A DNA stretch of 64,000 nucleotides from Cedecea neteri (GCF_000758305.1 NZ_CP009458.1:1736001-1800000); one strand, 5' to 3'. Counted from the stretch's first letter, positions 34,446 to 42,997 are shown. Program-made: numbers and translations. Notes: generated by a model not told the origin, from the letters alone.

Positions 34446-35123
34446 ATGAACTGGGACTGGATTTTATTTGATGCGGACGAAACGCTGTTTACCTTTGACG
34501 CGTTCGGCGGTTTGCAGCGCATGTTTCTCGATTACAGCGTGACCTTTACCGCAGATGATTTCCAGGAGTACCAGGCGGTAAACAAGCCGCTGTGGGTCGA
34601 CTACCAGAACGGGGCGATTACCGCGCTGCAGCTGCAGCTCAGGCGTTTTGAGGACTGGGCCGGGCGACTGAATGTGCCGTCAGCAGAGCTGAACGATGCC
34701 TTTTTATCCGCTATGGCCGAAATTTGCGCCCCTCTGCCTGGCGCGGTTTCTCTTCTGAATGCGCTGAAGGGCAAGGCTAAACTTGGCATCATCACCAACG
34801 GCTTTACCGCGCTCCAGCAGATCCGCCTTGAACGCACCGGCCTGCGTGACTATTTCGACCTGCTGGTGATTTCGGAGCAGGTGGGGGTCGCCAAGCCAGA
34901 CCGCCGTATTTTCGACTATACCTTTGAGCAGATGAAACAGCCGCCGCGCGACCGCGTTTTAATGGTTGGTGACACGGCAGAATCCGACATTCTTGGCGGT
35001 ATCAACGCCGGGATAGCAACCTGCTGGCTGAACGCCCACGGGCGCACGGCGCCGGAAGGGATTGAACCGACCTGGCAGGTCACCTCGTTAAGTGAACTGG
35101 AGCAACTGTTGTGTAAGCCATGA
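34446..35123 (+). CDS. yjjG: dUMP/5-fluoro-dUMP-type nucleotidase, HAD family (YjjG)
   Basis: House-cleaning 5'-nucleotidase acting on dUMP, dTMP and non-canonical pyrimidine nucleotides. 225 residues from MNWDWILFDADETL at 34446 (AAAGGTG 6-12 bp before). HAD motifs: DADET nucleophile loop, GIITNGF, K in VGVAKPD and GDTAESDILGG. Third gene of holD-rimI-yjjG, 18 bp after rimI. Confidence 0.95.
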   Translation: MNWDWILFDADETLFTFDAFGGLQRMFLDYSVTFTADDFQEYQAVNKPLWVDYQNGAITALQLQLRRFEDWAGRLNVPSAELNDAFLSAMAEICAPLPGAVSLLNALKGKAKLGIITNGFTALQQIRLERTGLRDYFDLLVISEQVGVAKPDRRIFDYTFEQMKQPPRDRVLMVGDTAESDILGGINAGIATCWLNAHGRTAPEGIEPTWQVTSLSELEQLLCKP

Positions 35124-35223
35124 TTGTTGATTGTTAAACCCGCAATGATGGGTAAAATAGCCGCCAAATAACGTTCACTCGCCGCGTGGCTCAAGGCCGC
35201 GCGCACTTACAGAAGATGTAATT

Positions 35224-36813
35224 ATGACTTTGTCTCCTTATTTGCAAGAGGTGGCTAAACGCCGCACTTTTGCCATTATCTCTCACCCGGATGCCGGTAA
35301 AACGACCATCACCGAAAAGGTGCTGCTGTTCGGACAGGCGATCCAGACCGCCGGGACGGTTAAAGGTCGTGGCTCAAGCCAGCACGCTAAATCCGACTGG
35401 ATGGAGATGGAAAAACAGCGTGGGATCTCGATCACCACCTCGGTGATGCAGTTCCCGTATCGCGACAGCCTGGTCAACCTGCTGGATACCCCAGGGCACG
35501 AAGACTTCTCCGAAGATACCTACCGTACCCTGACCGCCGTTGACTGCTGCCTGATGGTTATCGATGCCGCGAAAGGCGTAGAAGATCGTACCCGTAAGCT
35601 GATGGAAGTTACCCGTCTGCGCGACACGCCGATCATCACCTTCATGAACAAACTGGACCGCGACATTCGCGATCCAATGGAAGTGCTGGATGAAGTTGAG
35701 CGCGAGCTGAAGATTGGCTGTGCGCCAATCACCTGGCCAATCGGCTGCGGCAAGCTGTTCAAAGGGGTTTACCATCTTTATAAAGATGAAACCTACCTCT
35801 ACCAGACCGGTAAAGGCCACACGATCCAGGAAGTGCGCATCGTGAAAGGGCTGAACAGCCCGGAACTCGACGCGGCAGTAGGGGAAGATCTCGCTCAGCA
35901 GCTGCGTGACGAGCTGGAATTGGTGCAGGGCGCTTCCAACGAGTTCGACCATGAGCTGTTCCTGGCCGGTGAAATTACCCCGGTATTCTTCGGCACCGCG
36001 CTGGGCAACTTCGGCGTCGACCACATGCTGGATGGCCTGGTGGAGTGGGCGCCGGCTCCGATGCCGCGCAAAACCGACACGCGTCTGGTGGAAGCGGCGG
36101 ACGAGAAGTTCACCGGATTTGTCTTTAAGATCCAGGCCAACATGGACCCGAAACACCGCGACCGCGTCGCCTTTATGCGCGTGGTGTCCGGTAAGTATGA
36201 GAAGGGCATGAAGCTACGCCAGGTGCGTATCGGCAAAGACGTCATTATTTCTGACGCGCTGACCTTTATGGCCGGGGATCGTTCTCACGTGGAAGAAGCT
36301 TATCCGGGCGATATCATCGGCCTGCACAACCACGGCACGATTCAGATCGGCGATACCTTTACCCAGGGCGAAATGATGAAGTTCACCGGTATTCCGAACT
36401 TCGCCCCGGAACTGTTCCGCCGCATTCGCCTGCGCGATCCGCTTAAGCAGAAGCAGTTGCTTAAAGGTCTGGTTCAGCTGTCTGAAGAAGGTGCGGTGCA
36501 GGTGTTCCGTCCTATTGCCAACAACGACCTTATTGTTGGTGCGGTTGGGGTTCTGCAGTTCGACGTGGTCGTCGCTCGTCTGAAGAGCGAATACAACGTG
36601 GAAGCGATTTACGAATCGGTCAACGTGGCGACGGCGCGTTGGGTTGAAGGGAATGACGTTAAGAAGTTTGAAGAATTCAAACGTAAAAACGAAGTTCAGT
36701 TGGCGCTGGATGGCGGCGATAACCTGACCTATATCGCCCCAACGATGGTAAACCTGAACATCACTCAGGAACGTTACCCTGACGTGACCTTCCGTAAAAC
36801 GCGCGAGCACTAA
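35224..36813 (+). CDS. prfC: Peptide chain release factor 3
   Basis: GTPase that removes RF1/RF2 from the ribosome after peptide release. 529 residues, identical in length to E. coli RF3. G1 loop SHPDAGKTT (about residues 19-27), G2/G3 region with GISITTSVMQF and LDTPGHEDFSE, G4 NKLDRD. Domains II and III follow. A nine-base-pair hairpin AGAGCACGG / CCGTGCTCT lies 10-33 bp after the stop as a probable terminator. Confidence 0.98.
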   Translation: MTLSPYLQEVAKRRTFAIISHPDAGKTTITEKVLLFGQAIQTAGTVKGRGSSQHAKSDWMEMEKQRGISITTSVMQFPYRDSLVNLLDTPGHEDFSEDTYRTLTAVDCCLMVIDAAKGVEDRTRKLMEVTRLRDTPIITFMNKLDRDIRDPMEVLDEVERELKIGCAPITWPIGCGKLFKGVYHLYKDETYLYQTGKGHTIQEVRIVKGLNSPELDAAVGEDLAQQLRDELELVQGASNEFDHELFLAGEITPVFFGTALGNFGVDHMLDGLVEWAPAPMPRKTDTRLVEAADEKFTGFVFKIQANMDPKHRDRVAFMRVVSGKYEKGMKLRQVRIGKDVIISDALTFMAGDRSHVEEAYPGDIIGLHNHGTIQIGDTFTQGEMMKFTGIPNFAPELFRRIRLRDPLKQKQLLKGLVQLSEEGAVQVFRPIANNDLIVGAVGVLQFDVVVARLKSEYNVEAIYESVNVATARWVEGNDVKKFEEFKRKNEVQLALDGGDNLTYIAPTMVNLNITQERYPDVTFRKTREH

Positions 36814-36822
36814 TTATCAGCC

Positions 36823-36846
36823 AGAGCACGGTGTTTGCCGTGCTCT
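36823..36846 (+). terminator. Hairpin terminator after prfC
   Basis: Stem AGAGCACGG / CCGTGCTCT, loop TGTTTG; only a weak T tract follows. Confidence 0.6.
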
Positions 36847-37128
36847 TCCCACTTTCCCTGTCTTTTTAATCCCTTGCAGAATCCTCTTAATTTCCCGCGA
36901 ATCCTGCGTCATTGCTGCTTTTTCCATCAACACGTCATGCACTTTTATGATTGTGATCTATATTTAACAAAGTGATGACAATTTTATTGGATGAAAGCTC
37001 CGGGAATTAATCATTTTCTGGTGTCTTGTTGGCGTTTCTCATGTCATCTCAATATTAATAGCTGATTTTTTTCAGCTTACGAGAAACGAGAAAGCTCAAA
37101 TGATGAGCAAACCTACAGGAATTAATCG
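36847..37128 (+). promoter_or_regulatory. osmY promoter region
   Basis: 282 bp of AT-richer DNA with no gene. A CRP-like left half-site TGTGATCTA lies at 36952-36960; CRP, Lrp and IHF act on osmY in E. coli. A six-base-pair hairpin AGCTGA-T6-TCAGCT (37060-37077) is in the leader, and AGGA precedes the start. E. coli osmY is RpoS dependent; I could not fix a -10 with confidence. Confidence 0.45.
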
Positions 37129-37740
37129 ATGACTACGACTAAGATTTCAAAAACTCTGCTGGCGGTTGTGTTGGGCTCTGTACTGGCAAGCACCAGTGCC
37201 TTTGCGGAAGACACTCTGCTCAATAAAACGGAATCTACCGCTGATAGTGCAGGGAAAAAAATCGATAGCTCAATGACTAAAGTCGGTAATTTCATGGACG
37301 ACAGCGGCATCACAGCGAAAGTCAAAGCAGCACTTGTTGACGATAAAAACATCAAAAGTACCGACATTTCGGTCAAAACCGACAATAAAGTGGTCACCCT
37401 GAGCGGTTTTGTTGAAAGTCAGGCGCAGGCGGAGCAGGCCGTCGCCACGGCGAAAAAAGTGGAAGGCGTGACCTCGGTGAGTGACAAGCTCCACGTTCGC
37501 GACGCGAAAACGCAGTCGGTGAAAGGCTATGCCGGTGATGCGGCCACGACCAGCGAGATCAAAGCGAAATTACTGGCCGACAGCATTGTGCCGTCGCGCC
37601 ATATAAAAGTAGAAACCACTGACGGCGTGGTTCAGCTGTCCGGCGAGGTGAAGTCCGCCGCCCAGTCTGAGAAGGCTGAAAGCATTGCCAAAGCTGTTGA
37701 AGGCGTAAAAAGCGTTAAAAACGATCTGAAAGTGAAGTAA
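37129..37740 (+). CDS. osmY: Osmotically inducible periplasmic protein OsmY
   Basis: Stress-induced periplasmic chaperone-like protein. 203 residues: signal peptide ending ASTSAFA|EDTLL (about residue 28), then two BON domains (about 58-125: DDSGITAKVKAALVDDKNIKS; and about 137-203: ATTSEIKAKLLADSIV). Each BON domain has the usual repeated GxV-L-G pattern (KVVTLSGFVES; GVVQLSGEVKS). In E. coli expressed under osmotic stress and in stationary phase via RpoS. Confidence 0.96.
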   Translation: MTTTKISKTLLAVVLGSVLASTSAFAEDTLLNKTESTADSAGKKIDSSMTKVGNFMDDSGITAKVKAALVDDKNIKSTDISVKTDNKVVTLSGFVESQAQAEQAVATAKKVEGVTSVSDKLHVRDAKTQSVKGYAGDAATTSEIKAKLLADSIVPSRHIKVETTDGVVQLSGEVKSAAQSEKAESIAKAVEGVKSVKNDLKVK

Positions 37741-37756
37741 AGCAGCACCCGAAATG

Positions 37757-37781
37757 GCTTCCAGGGCTCGTGCCTGGAAGC
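37757..37781 (+). terminator. Hairpin after osmY
   Basis: Perfect nine-base-pair stem GCTTCCAGG / CCTGGAAGC with loop GCTCGTG; no T tract, so it may stabilise the osmY 3' end or terminate weakly. Confidence 0.5.
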
Positions 37782-37873
37782 GATAAGCACCACCTTTACA
37801 CATTATCGCCTGCGGGTTAGCCATTCGGCGCCCGTGAAGAAGCGATAAGATTCACTATGGTTAAGGAGAGTCT

Positions 37874-38035
37874 ATGTTTCGTTGGGGCATTATTTTTCTG
37901 GTTATTGCGTTGATCGCTGCGGCCCTGGGCTTCGGTGGTCTGGCCGGTACCGCTGCAGGTGCTGCAAAAATTGTCTTTATCGTCGGGATCATTCTGTTCC
38001 TGGTCAGCCTGTTTATGGGGCGCAGACGTCCTTAG
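37874..38035 (+). CDS. ytjA: DUF1328 small membrane protein YtjA
   Basis: 53 residues, MFRWGIIFLVIALIAAALG to MGRRRP, practically identical to E. coli YtjA. Two hydrophobic helices (about 4-20 and 30-48) with a GGLAGTAAGAAK turn, and an Arg-rich C-terminus that would sit in the cytoplasm. AAGGAG lies 8 bp before the ATG. Function unknown; small stress-associated membrane protein. Confidence 0.93.
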   Translation: MFRWGIIFLVIALIAAALGFGGLAGTAAGAAKIVFIVGIILFLVSLFMGRRRP

Positions 38036-38070
38036 CAACGCTCACTGAGTAACATGCCGATACAAAAGAA

Positions 38071-38094
38071 AAGCCAGTCCTCGTGACTGGCTTT
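38071..38094 (+). terminator. Stem-loop after ytjA, first of two near-identical copies
   Basis: AAGCCAGTCC-TCGT-GACTGGCTTT: GCCAGTC/GACTGGC stem extended by AA/TT, 36 bp after the ytjA stop. A copy with a single base change lies at 38235. Confidence 0.65.
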
Positions 38095-38156
38095 ATACTG
38101 GTGGCAACCCTCTGTCGATAGAAAAGAACTACCAGACGGCTCGTTAAAAAAACAGG

Positions 38157-38258
38157 AAAATCAATTCATTGATTTTCGGCTGCTCACCACAAAGAGGGAA
38201 AAACCACGCTTTTCCCCTCTTTGTCAGCAACCTTAAGCCAGTCCTTGTGACTGGCTTT
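38157..38258. repeat. Cluster of hairpins including a second copy of the ytjA stem-loop
   Basis: Three further inverted repeats: AAAATCAAT/ATTGATTTT (38157-38176), CAAAGAGGG...CCCTCTTTG (38190-38223, extended by A/T pairs round loop CCACGC) and AAGCCAGTCC-TTGT-GACTGGCTTT (38235-38258), the latter 23 of 24 identical to 38071-38094. No gene is present in 38036-38326. Confidence 0.6.
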
Positions 38259-38326
38259 CGCCGTTTTACTTAGCGCGCTATGGGTATAGGGTAGAAATTC
38301 ACAACAACAGAATTCAGGAAAGCAGG

Positions 38327-39400
38327 GTGGGAAATCGTATACCCGTTACGCTCGGCAATATTGCGCCGCTGGCGACTAAATCTTTTCGTCCTGGAAAGCT
38401 CGCTCTGATTTGTGAAGGGGGTGGGCAGCGCGGGATCTTTACGGCCGGGGTTCTGGATGAGTTTATGCGCGCGGAATTCAACCCCTTTGATCTGTTCCTT
38501 GGCACCTCTGCCGGGGCGCAGAATCTCTCCGCTTACGTTTGCAATCAGCCGGGATACGCGCGCCGCGTCATCACGCGGTTTACCACGACGAGGGATTTCT
38601 TTAATCCACTCCGCTTTGCGCGCGGAGGACATCTGATCGATCTCGACTGGCTGATTGAGTCGACCGCCGCCAGGCTGCCGCTGTCGATATCCAGCGCCGA
38701 CCCGCTGTTTGAGCAGGGAAAAGAGTTCTTTATGTGTGCCTGCCGCAGTGATGACTATACGGCGAATTATTTTTCGCCGACCGCAGATACCTGGCTAAAT
38801 TTGCTGAAAGCCTCCAGCGCTATTCCCGGTTTTTATCGCTCAGGCGTGGATATTGACGGCGTGAGCTACCAGGACGGCGGTATCAGTGATGCGGTACCGG
38901 TGCGGGAGGCGGTTAATCGCGGGGCGGAAACGCTGGTGGTCATTCGCACCGTGCCTTCACAGATGTACTACACGCCGCAATGGTTCAAACATATGGAGCG
39001 CTGGCTGGGCGAAAGCAGTCTGCAGCCGCTGTTGAACCTGGTACAGCACCACGAAGAAAGCTACCGTGAGATCCAAAACTTCATTGAGAAGCCGCCAGGT
39101 AAACTGAGAATCTTCGAGATTTATCCACCTAAAGCGCTATTAAGCAGCGCGCTCGGCAGCCGCCTGCCTTCGTTGACGGCGGATTATCAAACGGGGCGCT
39201 TGTGCGGGCGCTATTTCCTGGCCACCATTGGCAAACTGCTGGTGGCTAAGCCGCCGTTAAGACGCCATTTGCCGCGTATTAATACGCCAGGCCCGTTGGT
39301 CATCCCCCCGGCGGCGGCGGCAAATGAATCGCTGGTTAAACCGATTAGCCCTGGCCTGCAGGCGAATGATGCGGCGTTTGATAATGAGGATCTTGCGTGA
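38327..39400 (+). CDS. yjjU: Patatin-like phospholipase family protein YjjU
   Basis: 357 residues from a GTG start (MGNRIPVTLGNIAPL, as in E. coli). Patatin features: oxyanion segment EGGGQRGIFTAGVLDEF (about 30-46), nucleophile elbow GTSAG (about 59-63) and the catalytic Asp in QDGGISDAVPV (about 187). Predicted cytoplasmic or membrane-associated lipid hydrolase, substrate unknown. Overlaps yjjV by 4 bp (ATGA-type junction), so the two are coupled. Confidence 0.93.
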   Translation: MGNRIPVTLGNIAPLATKSFRPGKLALICEGGGQRGIFTAGVLDEFMRAEFNPFDLFLGTSAGAQNLSAYVCNQPGYARRVITRFTTTRDFFNPLRFARGGHLIDLDWLIESTAARLPLSISSADPLFEQGKEFFMCACRSDDYTANYFSPTADTWLNLLKASSAIPGFYRSGVDIDGVSYQDGGISDAVPVREAVNRGAETLVVIRTVPSQMYYTPQWFKHMERWLGESSLQPLLNLVQHHEESYREIQNFIEKPPGKLRIFEIYPPKALLSSALGSRLPSLTADYQTGRLCGRYFLATIGKLLVAKPPLRRHLPRINTPGPLVIPPAAAANESLVKPISPGLQANDAAFDNEDLA

Positions 39401-40173
39401 GTTTTACGTTCTACGACACCCATTGCCACTTTGATTTTCCCCCCTTTACCGGGGATGAAGAGCACAGTCTCGCGCTGGCCGCTGACGCTGGGGTTCGTAA
39501 AATCATTGTGCCTGCAATAGAAGCCGGGCGTTTCAATCGCGTACTCGCGCTGGCGCAGAGCTACCCTGCGCTTTATGCCGCTCTGGGCATGCATCCGATT
39601 GTGATTGAAAAGCACGATGAAACAGGGCTGGCCACGCTGGAAGATCTTTTGCGGCAAAAGCCGGAGAAGCTGATCGCGATCGGTGAGATTGGGCTGGATC
39701 TTTATCGTGAAGATCCGCAGCTCGACAGGCAGGAGTTTATCCTAGGTGAGCAGTTGAAGCTGGCAAAGCGTTACGACCTGCCGGTGCTGCTTCACTCCCG
39801 CCGTACTCACGACAAGCTGGCGCTGCACCTGAAGCGCCACAATTTGCCCAGAACCGGCGTGGTGCACGGTTTTGCCGGGAGCTTGCAGCAGGCGGAACGG
39901 TTTATTGCGATGGGCTATCGCATTGGTGTCGGCGGTACCATCACCTATCCGCGTGCCAGCAAAACCCGGGATGTGATGGCCCGGCTACCGCTTTCATCGC
40001 TGTTACTGGAAACCGATGCACCGGATATGCCGCTGAACGGCTGGCAGGGGCAGCCCAACCGCCCGGAACGTGCCGCAAAGGTCTTCGATACGCTGTGTGA
40101 ATTACGCCCGGAGCCCGCAGAAATCATTGCTAATGCCTTGAAAAACAACGCAGACGAATTATTCGCCTTTTAA
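39397..40173 (+). CDS. yjjV: TatD-family metal-dependent hydrolase YjjV
   Basis: 258 residues. TIM-barrel metal hydrolase with the family motifs DTHCHFD (N-terminus), ALGMHPI, IGEIGLD, VLLHSR, VVHGFAG and LETDAPDMPL. TatD relatives act as 3'-5' DNA exonucleases or D-aminoacyl-tRNA deacylases; the role of YjjV is unresolved. Second gene of yjjUV. Confidence 0.92.
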   Translation: MSFTFYDTHCHFDFPPFTGDEEHSLALAADAGVRKIIVPAIEAGRFNRVLALAQSYPALYAALGMHPIVIEKHDETGLATLEDLLRQKPEKLIAIGEIGLDLYREDPQLDRQEFILGEQLKLAKRYDLPVLLHSRRTHDKLALHLKRHNLPRTGVVHGFAGSLQQAERFIAMGYRIGVGGTITYPRASKTRDVMARLPLSSLLLETDAPDMPLNGWQGQPNRPERAAKVFDTLCELRPEPAEIIANALKNNADELFAF

Positions 40174-40344
40174 TGAGTCACGCTTAAAGTGTGACGCTCA
40201 TCACCATGCTATGTAAATGTTTCTATACATTTCGTCCTACACGTGATTGCTCCGGCACTTTTCTCGTCCCTGTGGTTATAATCCGCGCGCTAAAAAGGGG
40301 CTGCTAAAGCCCGAATCTTTCCAGTTGATACACAGGGATACTGT

Positions 40345-41622
40345 ATGCAAATACTCATGGGATTGGTCGGCATGGTGGCATTGCTGCTGATCGCCGTTTT
40401 ACTGTCCAGCAACCGCAAGGCGATCAACCTGCGCACCGTCATTGGCGCGTGGCTTATCCAGATCGGTATCGGGGCGTTGATCCTTTACGTTCCGGTCGGG
40501 CGTAAGGTGCTGCTCGCGATGTCTGAAGGGGTGGCTAACGTCATCGCCTACGGCAACTCAGGGATTTCCTTCCTGTTTGGCGGGCTGGTTTCTGACAAAA
40601 TGTTTGAGGTTTTTGGCGGCGGCGGCTTTATTTTCGCGCTGCGCGTTCTGCCGATTATCGTCTTCTTCTCCTCGCTTATCGCCGTGCTTTACTACCTCGG
40701 CGTGATGCAGTTAGTGATCCGGATTCTTGGCGGTGGCCTGCGTAAGGTACTGAAAACCTCGCGCACTGAATCCTTGTCGGCGACGGCGAATATTTTCGTT
40801 GGCCAAACCGAAGCGCCGCTGGTTGTGCGCCCTTATATCGCCACGATGACCCGATCTGAGCTGTTTGCCGTCATGTGCGGCGGTCTTGCTTCCGTGGCGG
40901 GTTCCGTGCTGGCGGGCTATGCGCAGATGGGCGTGCCGCTGGAATACCTGATTGCCGCGTCCTTTATGGCCGCGCCGGGCGGGCTACTGTTTGCCAAGAT
41001 CATGCTGCCTGAAACGGAAACCCCGAACGACACGCCGGAACTGGAGTCGATGAAAAACGACCCGGACCGCCCGGCTAACGTGCTGGATGCGGCGGCCTCT
41101 GGTGCAGCTTCGGGGATGCAGCTGGCGCTGAACGTCGGGGCGATGCTGCTGGCGTTTGTGGCGCTGATTGCGCTGCTGAACGGAATGCTGTCCGGTATCG
41201 GCGGCTGGTTCAACTATCCGCAGCTTTCGCTGGAGCTGATGCTCGGCTGGGTGTTTTCCCCGGTCGCCTGGCTGATAGGCGTGCCGTGGAGCGAGGCGAC
41301 TGTCGCGGGCTCGTTTATCGGCCAGAAGCTGATCATCAACGAGTTCGTCGCTTACCTGAACTTTGGCGCTTACCTGAAGGATGATGCTGAAGTGGCTGCG
41401 GCGGGTCTGCAGGTGCTGTCCGGCCATACCAAAGCAATTATCTCCTTCGCGCTGTGCGGATTTGCTAACCTTTCTTCTATCGCCATTCTGATCGGTGGCC
41501 TGGGCAGCATGGCGCCAAACCGTCGGCATGATGTGGCTCAGCTGGGCATGAAGGCAGTGGCGGCGGGGACGCTGTCTAACCTGATGAGTGCCACCATCGC
41601 CGGGCTTTTCCTGGCGCTGTAG
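40345..41622 (+). CDS. Concentrative nucleoside transporter (NupC/NupX type, CNT family)
   Basis: Proton-coupled nucleoside uptake across the inner membrane. 425 residues, about ten membrane segments; CNT motifs GQTEAPLVVRPYI and INEFVAYLNFGAY, plus FALCGFANLSSIAILIGGLGSMAP near the C-terminus. It lies directly upstream of the deo regulatory region and so probably feeds nucleosides to the deo enzymes. In E. coli yjjI and yjjW occupy this place. AGGGA precedes the ATG. Whether it reads through into deoC is not clear. Confidence 0.92.
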   Translation: MQILMGLVGMVALLLIAVLLSSNRKAINLRTVIGAWLIQIGIGALILYVPVGRKVLLAMSEGVANVIAYGNSGISFLFGGLVSDKMFEVFGGGGFIFALRVLPIIVFFSSLIAVLYYLGVMQLVIRILGGGLRKVLKTSRTESLSATANIFVGQTEAPLVVRPYIATMTRSELFAVMCGGLASVAGSVLAGYAQMGVPLEYLIAASFMAAPGGLLFAKIMLPETETPNDTPELESMKNDPDRPANVLDAAASGAASGMQLALNVGAMLLAFVALIALLNGMLSGIGGWFNYPQLSLELMLGWVFSPVAWLIGVPWSEATVAGSFIGQKLIINEFVAYLNFGAYLKDDAEVAAAGLQVLSGHTKAIISFALCGFANLSSIAILIGGLGSMAPNRRHDVAQLGMKAVAAGTLSNLMSATIAGLFLAL

Positions 41623-41635
41623 CCTGCAATAAAAA

Positions 41636-41651
41636 TGTTATAATAATAACA
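41636..41651. promoter_or_regulatory. DeoR operator at the deoP1-like promoter
   Basis: TGTTATAATAATAACA, sharing both TGTTA/TAACA arms with the DeoR consensus and containing a -10-like TATAAT (41639-41644). Confidence 0.7.
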
Positions 41652-41723
41652 TTCAGCGGTAACTGATGGCTGGCGCTCTGTCAGCCATTTTCTTGCTTCC
41701 TGGCGCAATTTAGCGCGTTATTT

Positions 41724-41739
41724 TGTTCCTTTAATCACA
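41724..41739. promoter_or_regulatory. CRP site, upstream member of the deoP2 pair
   Basis: TGTTC-N6-TCACA, 8 of 10 matches to the CRP half-sites; centred 54 bp upstream of the second site, the same spacing as the E. coli deoP2 CRP pair between which CytR binds. Confidence 0.65.
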
Positions 41740-41777
41740 TATACTCTATGAAAACTTGCAATTCATGCTTTGGCTTT

Positions 41778-41793
41778 TGTGAGGCGAGACACA
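41778..41793. promoter_or_regulatory. CRP site, downstream member of the deoP2 pair
   Basis: TGTGA-N6-ACACA, 9 of 10 matches, centred about 41 bp before the expected start from the -10 TAGAAT at 41816-41821. Confidence 0.7.
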
Positions 41794-41812
41794 AAATTGC
41801 ATCGGTGGTGGG

Positions 41813-41828
41813 TGTTAGAATTCTAACA
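41813..41828. promoter_or_regulatory. DeoR operator at deoP2
   Basis: TGTTAGAATTCTAACA, a perfect 16-bp palindrome identical to the E. coli DeoR operator, overlapping the -10 hexamer TAGAAT. Induction by deoxyribose-5-phosphate is expected. No deoR gene is in the window. Confidence 0.9.
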
Positions 41829-41967
41829 TTGCAACCGGCAATGTGCGGTGAGAAGGATCTCAACGTGAGGGTGACCCAGGTGACCACTCTTCTTCAAGGA
41901 ACCAAGTCCGCTCCAACGTGTTGAGTTTCCAGGCCGGAGACTTATTTCCCTTTTGTTGGAGAGCGTT

Positions 41968-42747
41968 ATGACCGATTTAACCCAAAGCAGCCTGCGTGCG
42001 CTGAAACTGATGGATCTGACTACCCTGAACGACGATGACACTAACGAGAAAGTCATCGCTCTGTGCCATCAGGCGAAAACCCCAGTCGGTAACACCGCTG
42101 CGATTTGTATCTACCCGCGTTTTATCCCAATTGCCCGTAAAACCCTGAAAGAGCAGGGCACCCCGGACATCCGTATTGCGACCGTGACCAACTTCCCACA
42201 TGGTAACGACGATATCGACATCGCGCTGGCAGAAACTCGTGCCGCTATCGCTTACGGCGCGGACGAAGTGGACGTGGTATTCCCATACCGGGCGCTGATT
42301 GCCGGTAACGAGCAGGTAGGCTTCGATCTGGTGAAAGCGTGTAAAGACGCCTGTGCCAGCGCTAACGTCCTGCTGAAAGTGATCATCGAAACCGGCGAGC
42401 TGAAGACCGAAGAACTGATCCGCAAAGCGTCTGCTATTGCGATTAAAGCCGGGGCCGATTTTATCAAAACCTCGACTGGTAAAGTGCCGGTTAACGCTAC
42501 TCCAGAAAGCGCTCGCATCATGATGGAAGTGATCCGCGATATGGGCGTGGAAAAAACCGTAGGCTTCAAACCAGCCGGTGGTGTTCGCTCTGCTGAAGAT
42601 GCTGCGCAGTTCCTGGCTATCGCAGACGATCTGTTCGGTGCCGATTGGGCCGACTCCCGTCATTACCGCTTCGGGGCATCCAGCCTGTTAGCCAGCCTGC
42701 TGAAAGCGCTGGGCCATGGGGACGGTAAAAGCGCCAGCAGCTATTAA
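41968..42747 (+). CDS. deoC: Deoxyribose-phosphate aldolase
   Basis: Splits 2-deoxyribose-5-phosphate to glyceraldehyde-3-phosphate and acetaldehyde. From MTDLTQSSLRALKLMDLTTL the product is 259 residues, the E. coli length; a five-residue upstream extension has no support. Class I aldolase: Schiff-base lysine in FIKTSTGKVPV (about K167) and proton-relay lysine in KPAGGVR (about K201). First gene of deoCABD. Confidence 0.97.
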   Translation: MTDLTQSSLRALKLMDLTTLNDDDTNEKVIALCHQAKTPVGNTAAICIYPRFIPIARKTLKEQGTPDIRIATVTNFPHGNDDIDIALAETRAAIAYGADEVDVVFPYRALIAGNEQVGFDLVKACKDACASANVLLKVIIETGELKTEELIRKASAIAIKAGADFIKTSTGKVPVNATPESARIMMEVIRDMGVEKTVGFKPAGGVRSAEDAAQFLAIADDLFGADWADSRHYRFGASSLLASLLKALGHGDGKSASSY

Positions 42748-42752
42748 TTACT

Positions 42753-42940
42753 CGTCATACTTCAAGCCGCAGGTGCGTTAGCTGCACTCCCTCACCCCAG
42801 TCACTTACTTCAGTAAGCTCCTGGGGATGAGCTCTTTTGCCGTGTGATTCGGTCCATTTGGACCTCACCCCAGGGGGCCAGTGCAAGCACTGTTCAAAAC
42901 GCTAATCGTTTTGTCCTGCGACTCGAATTATCCAGAGTAA
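42753..42940 (+). repeat. ERIC repeat carrying an internal insertion
   Basis: Left part CGTCATACTTCAAGCCGCAG through CCCCAGTCACTTACTTCAGT and AAGCTCCTGGGGAT matches ERIC; the typical right end (CCTGCGACTCGAATTATCCA) reappears at 42914, about 70 bp later than in the uninterrupted element. The inserted segment (about 42842-42913) contains CATTTGGACC and GCAAGCACTGTTC and is flanked by TTTTG. It separates deoC from deoA and is therefore transcribed within the operon. Confidence 0.8.
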
Positions 42941-42949
42941 TCTTTAATT

Positions 42950-42968
42950 GCGGCGGGTTTTCCGCCGC
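42950..42968 (+). promoter_or_regulatory. GC-rich hairpin in the deoA leader
   Basis: Seven-base-pair stem GCGGCGG / CCGCCGC with loop GTTTT, 30 bp before the deoA GTG; no T run. It may act on mRNA stability or partial termination in the deoC-deoA junction. Confidence 0.45.
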
Positions 42969-42997
42969 CTTTCACCCGCATTTCCCAGGGGGTTGCC

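Noticed and set aside
41636..41828. Similar palindromes 177 bp apart taken as transposon ends
   Set aside because: Both are DeoR operators at the expected deoP1/deoP2 positions and there is no transposase.
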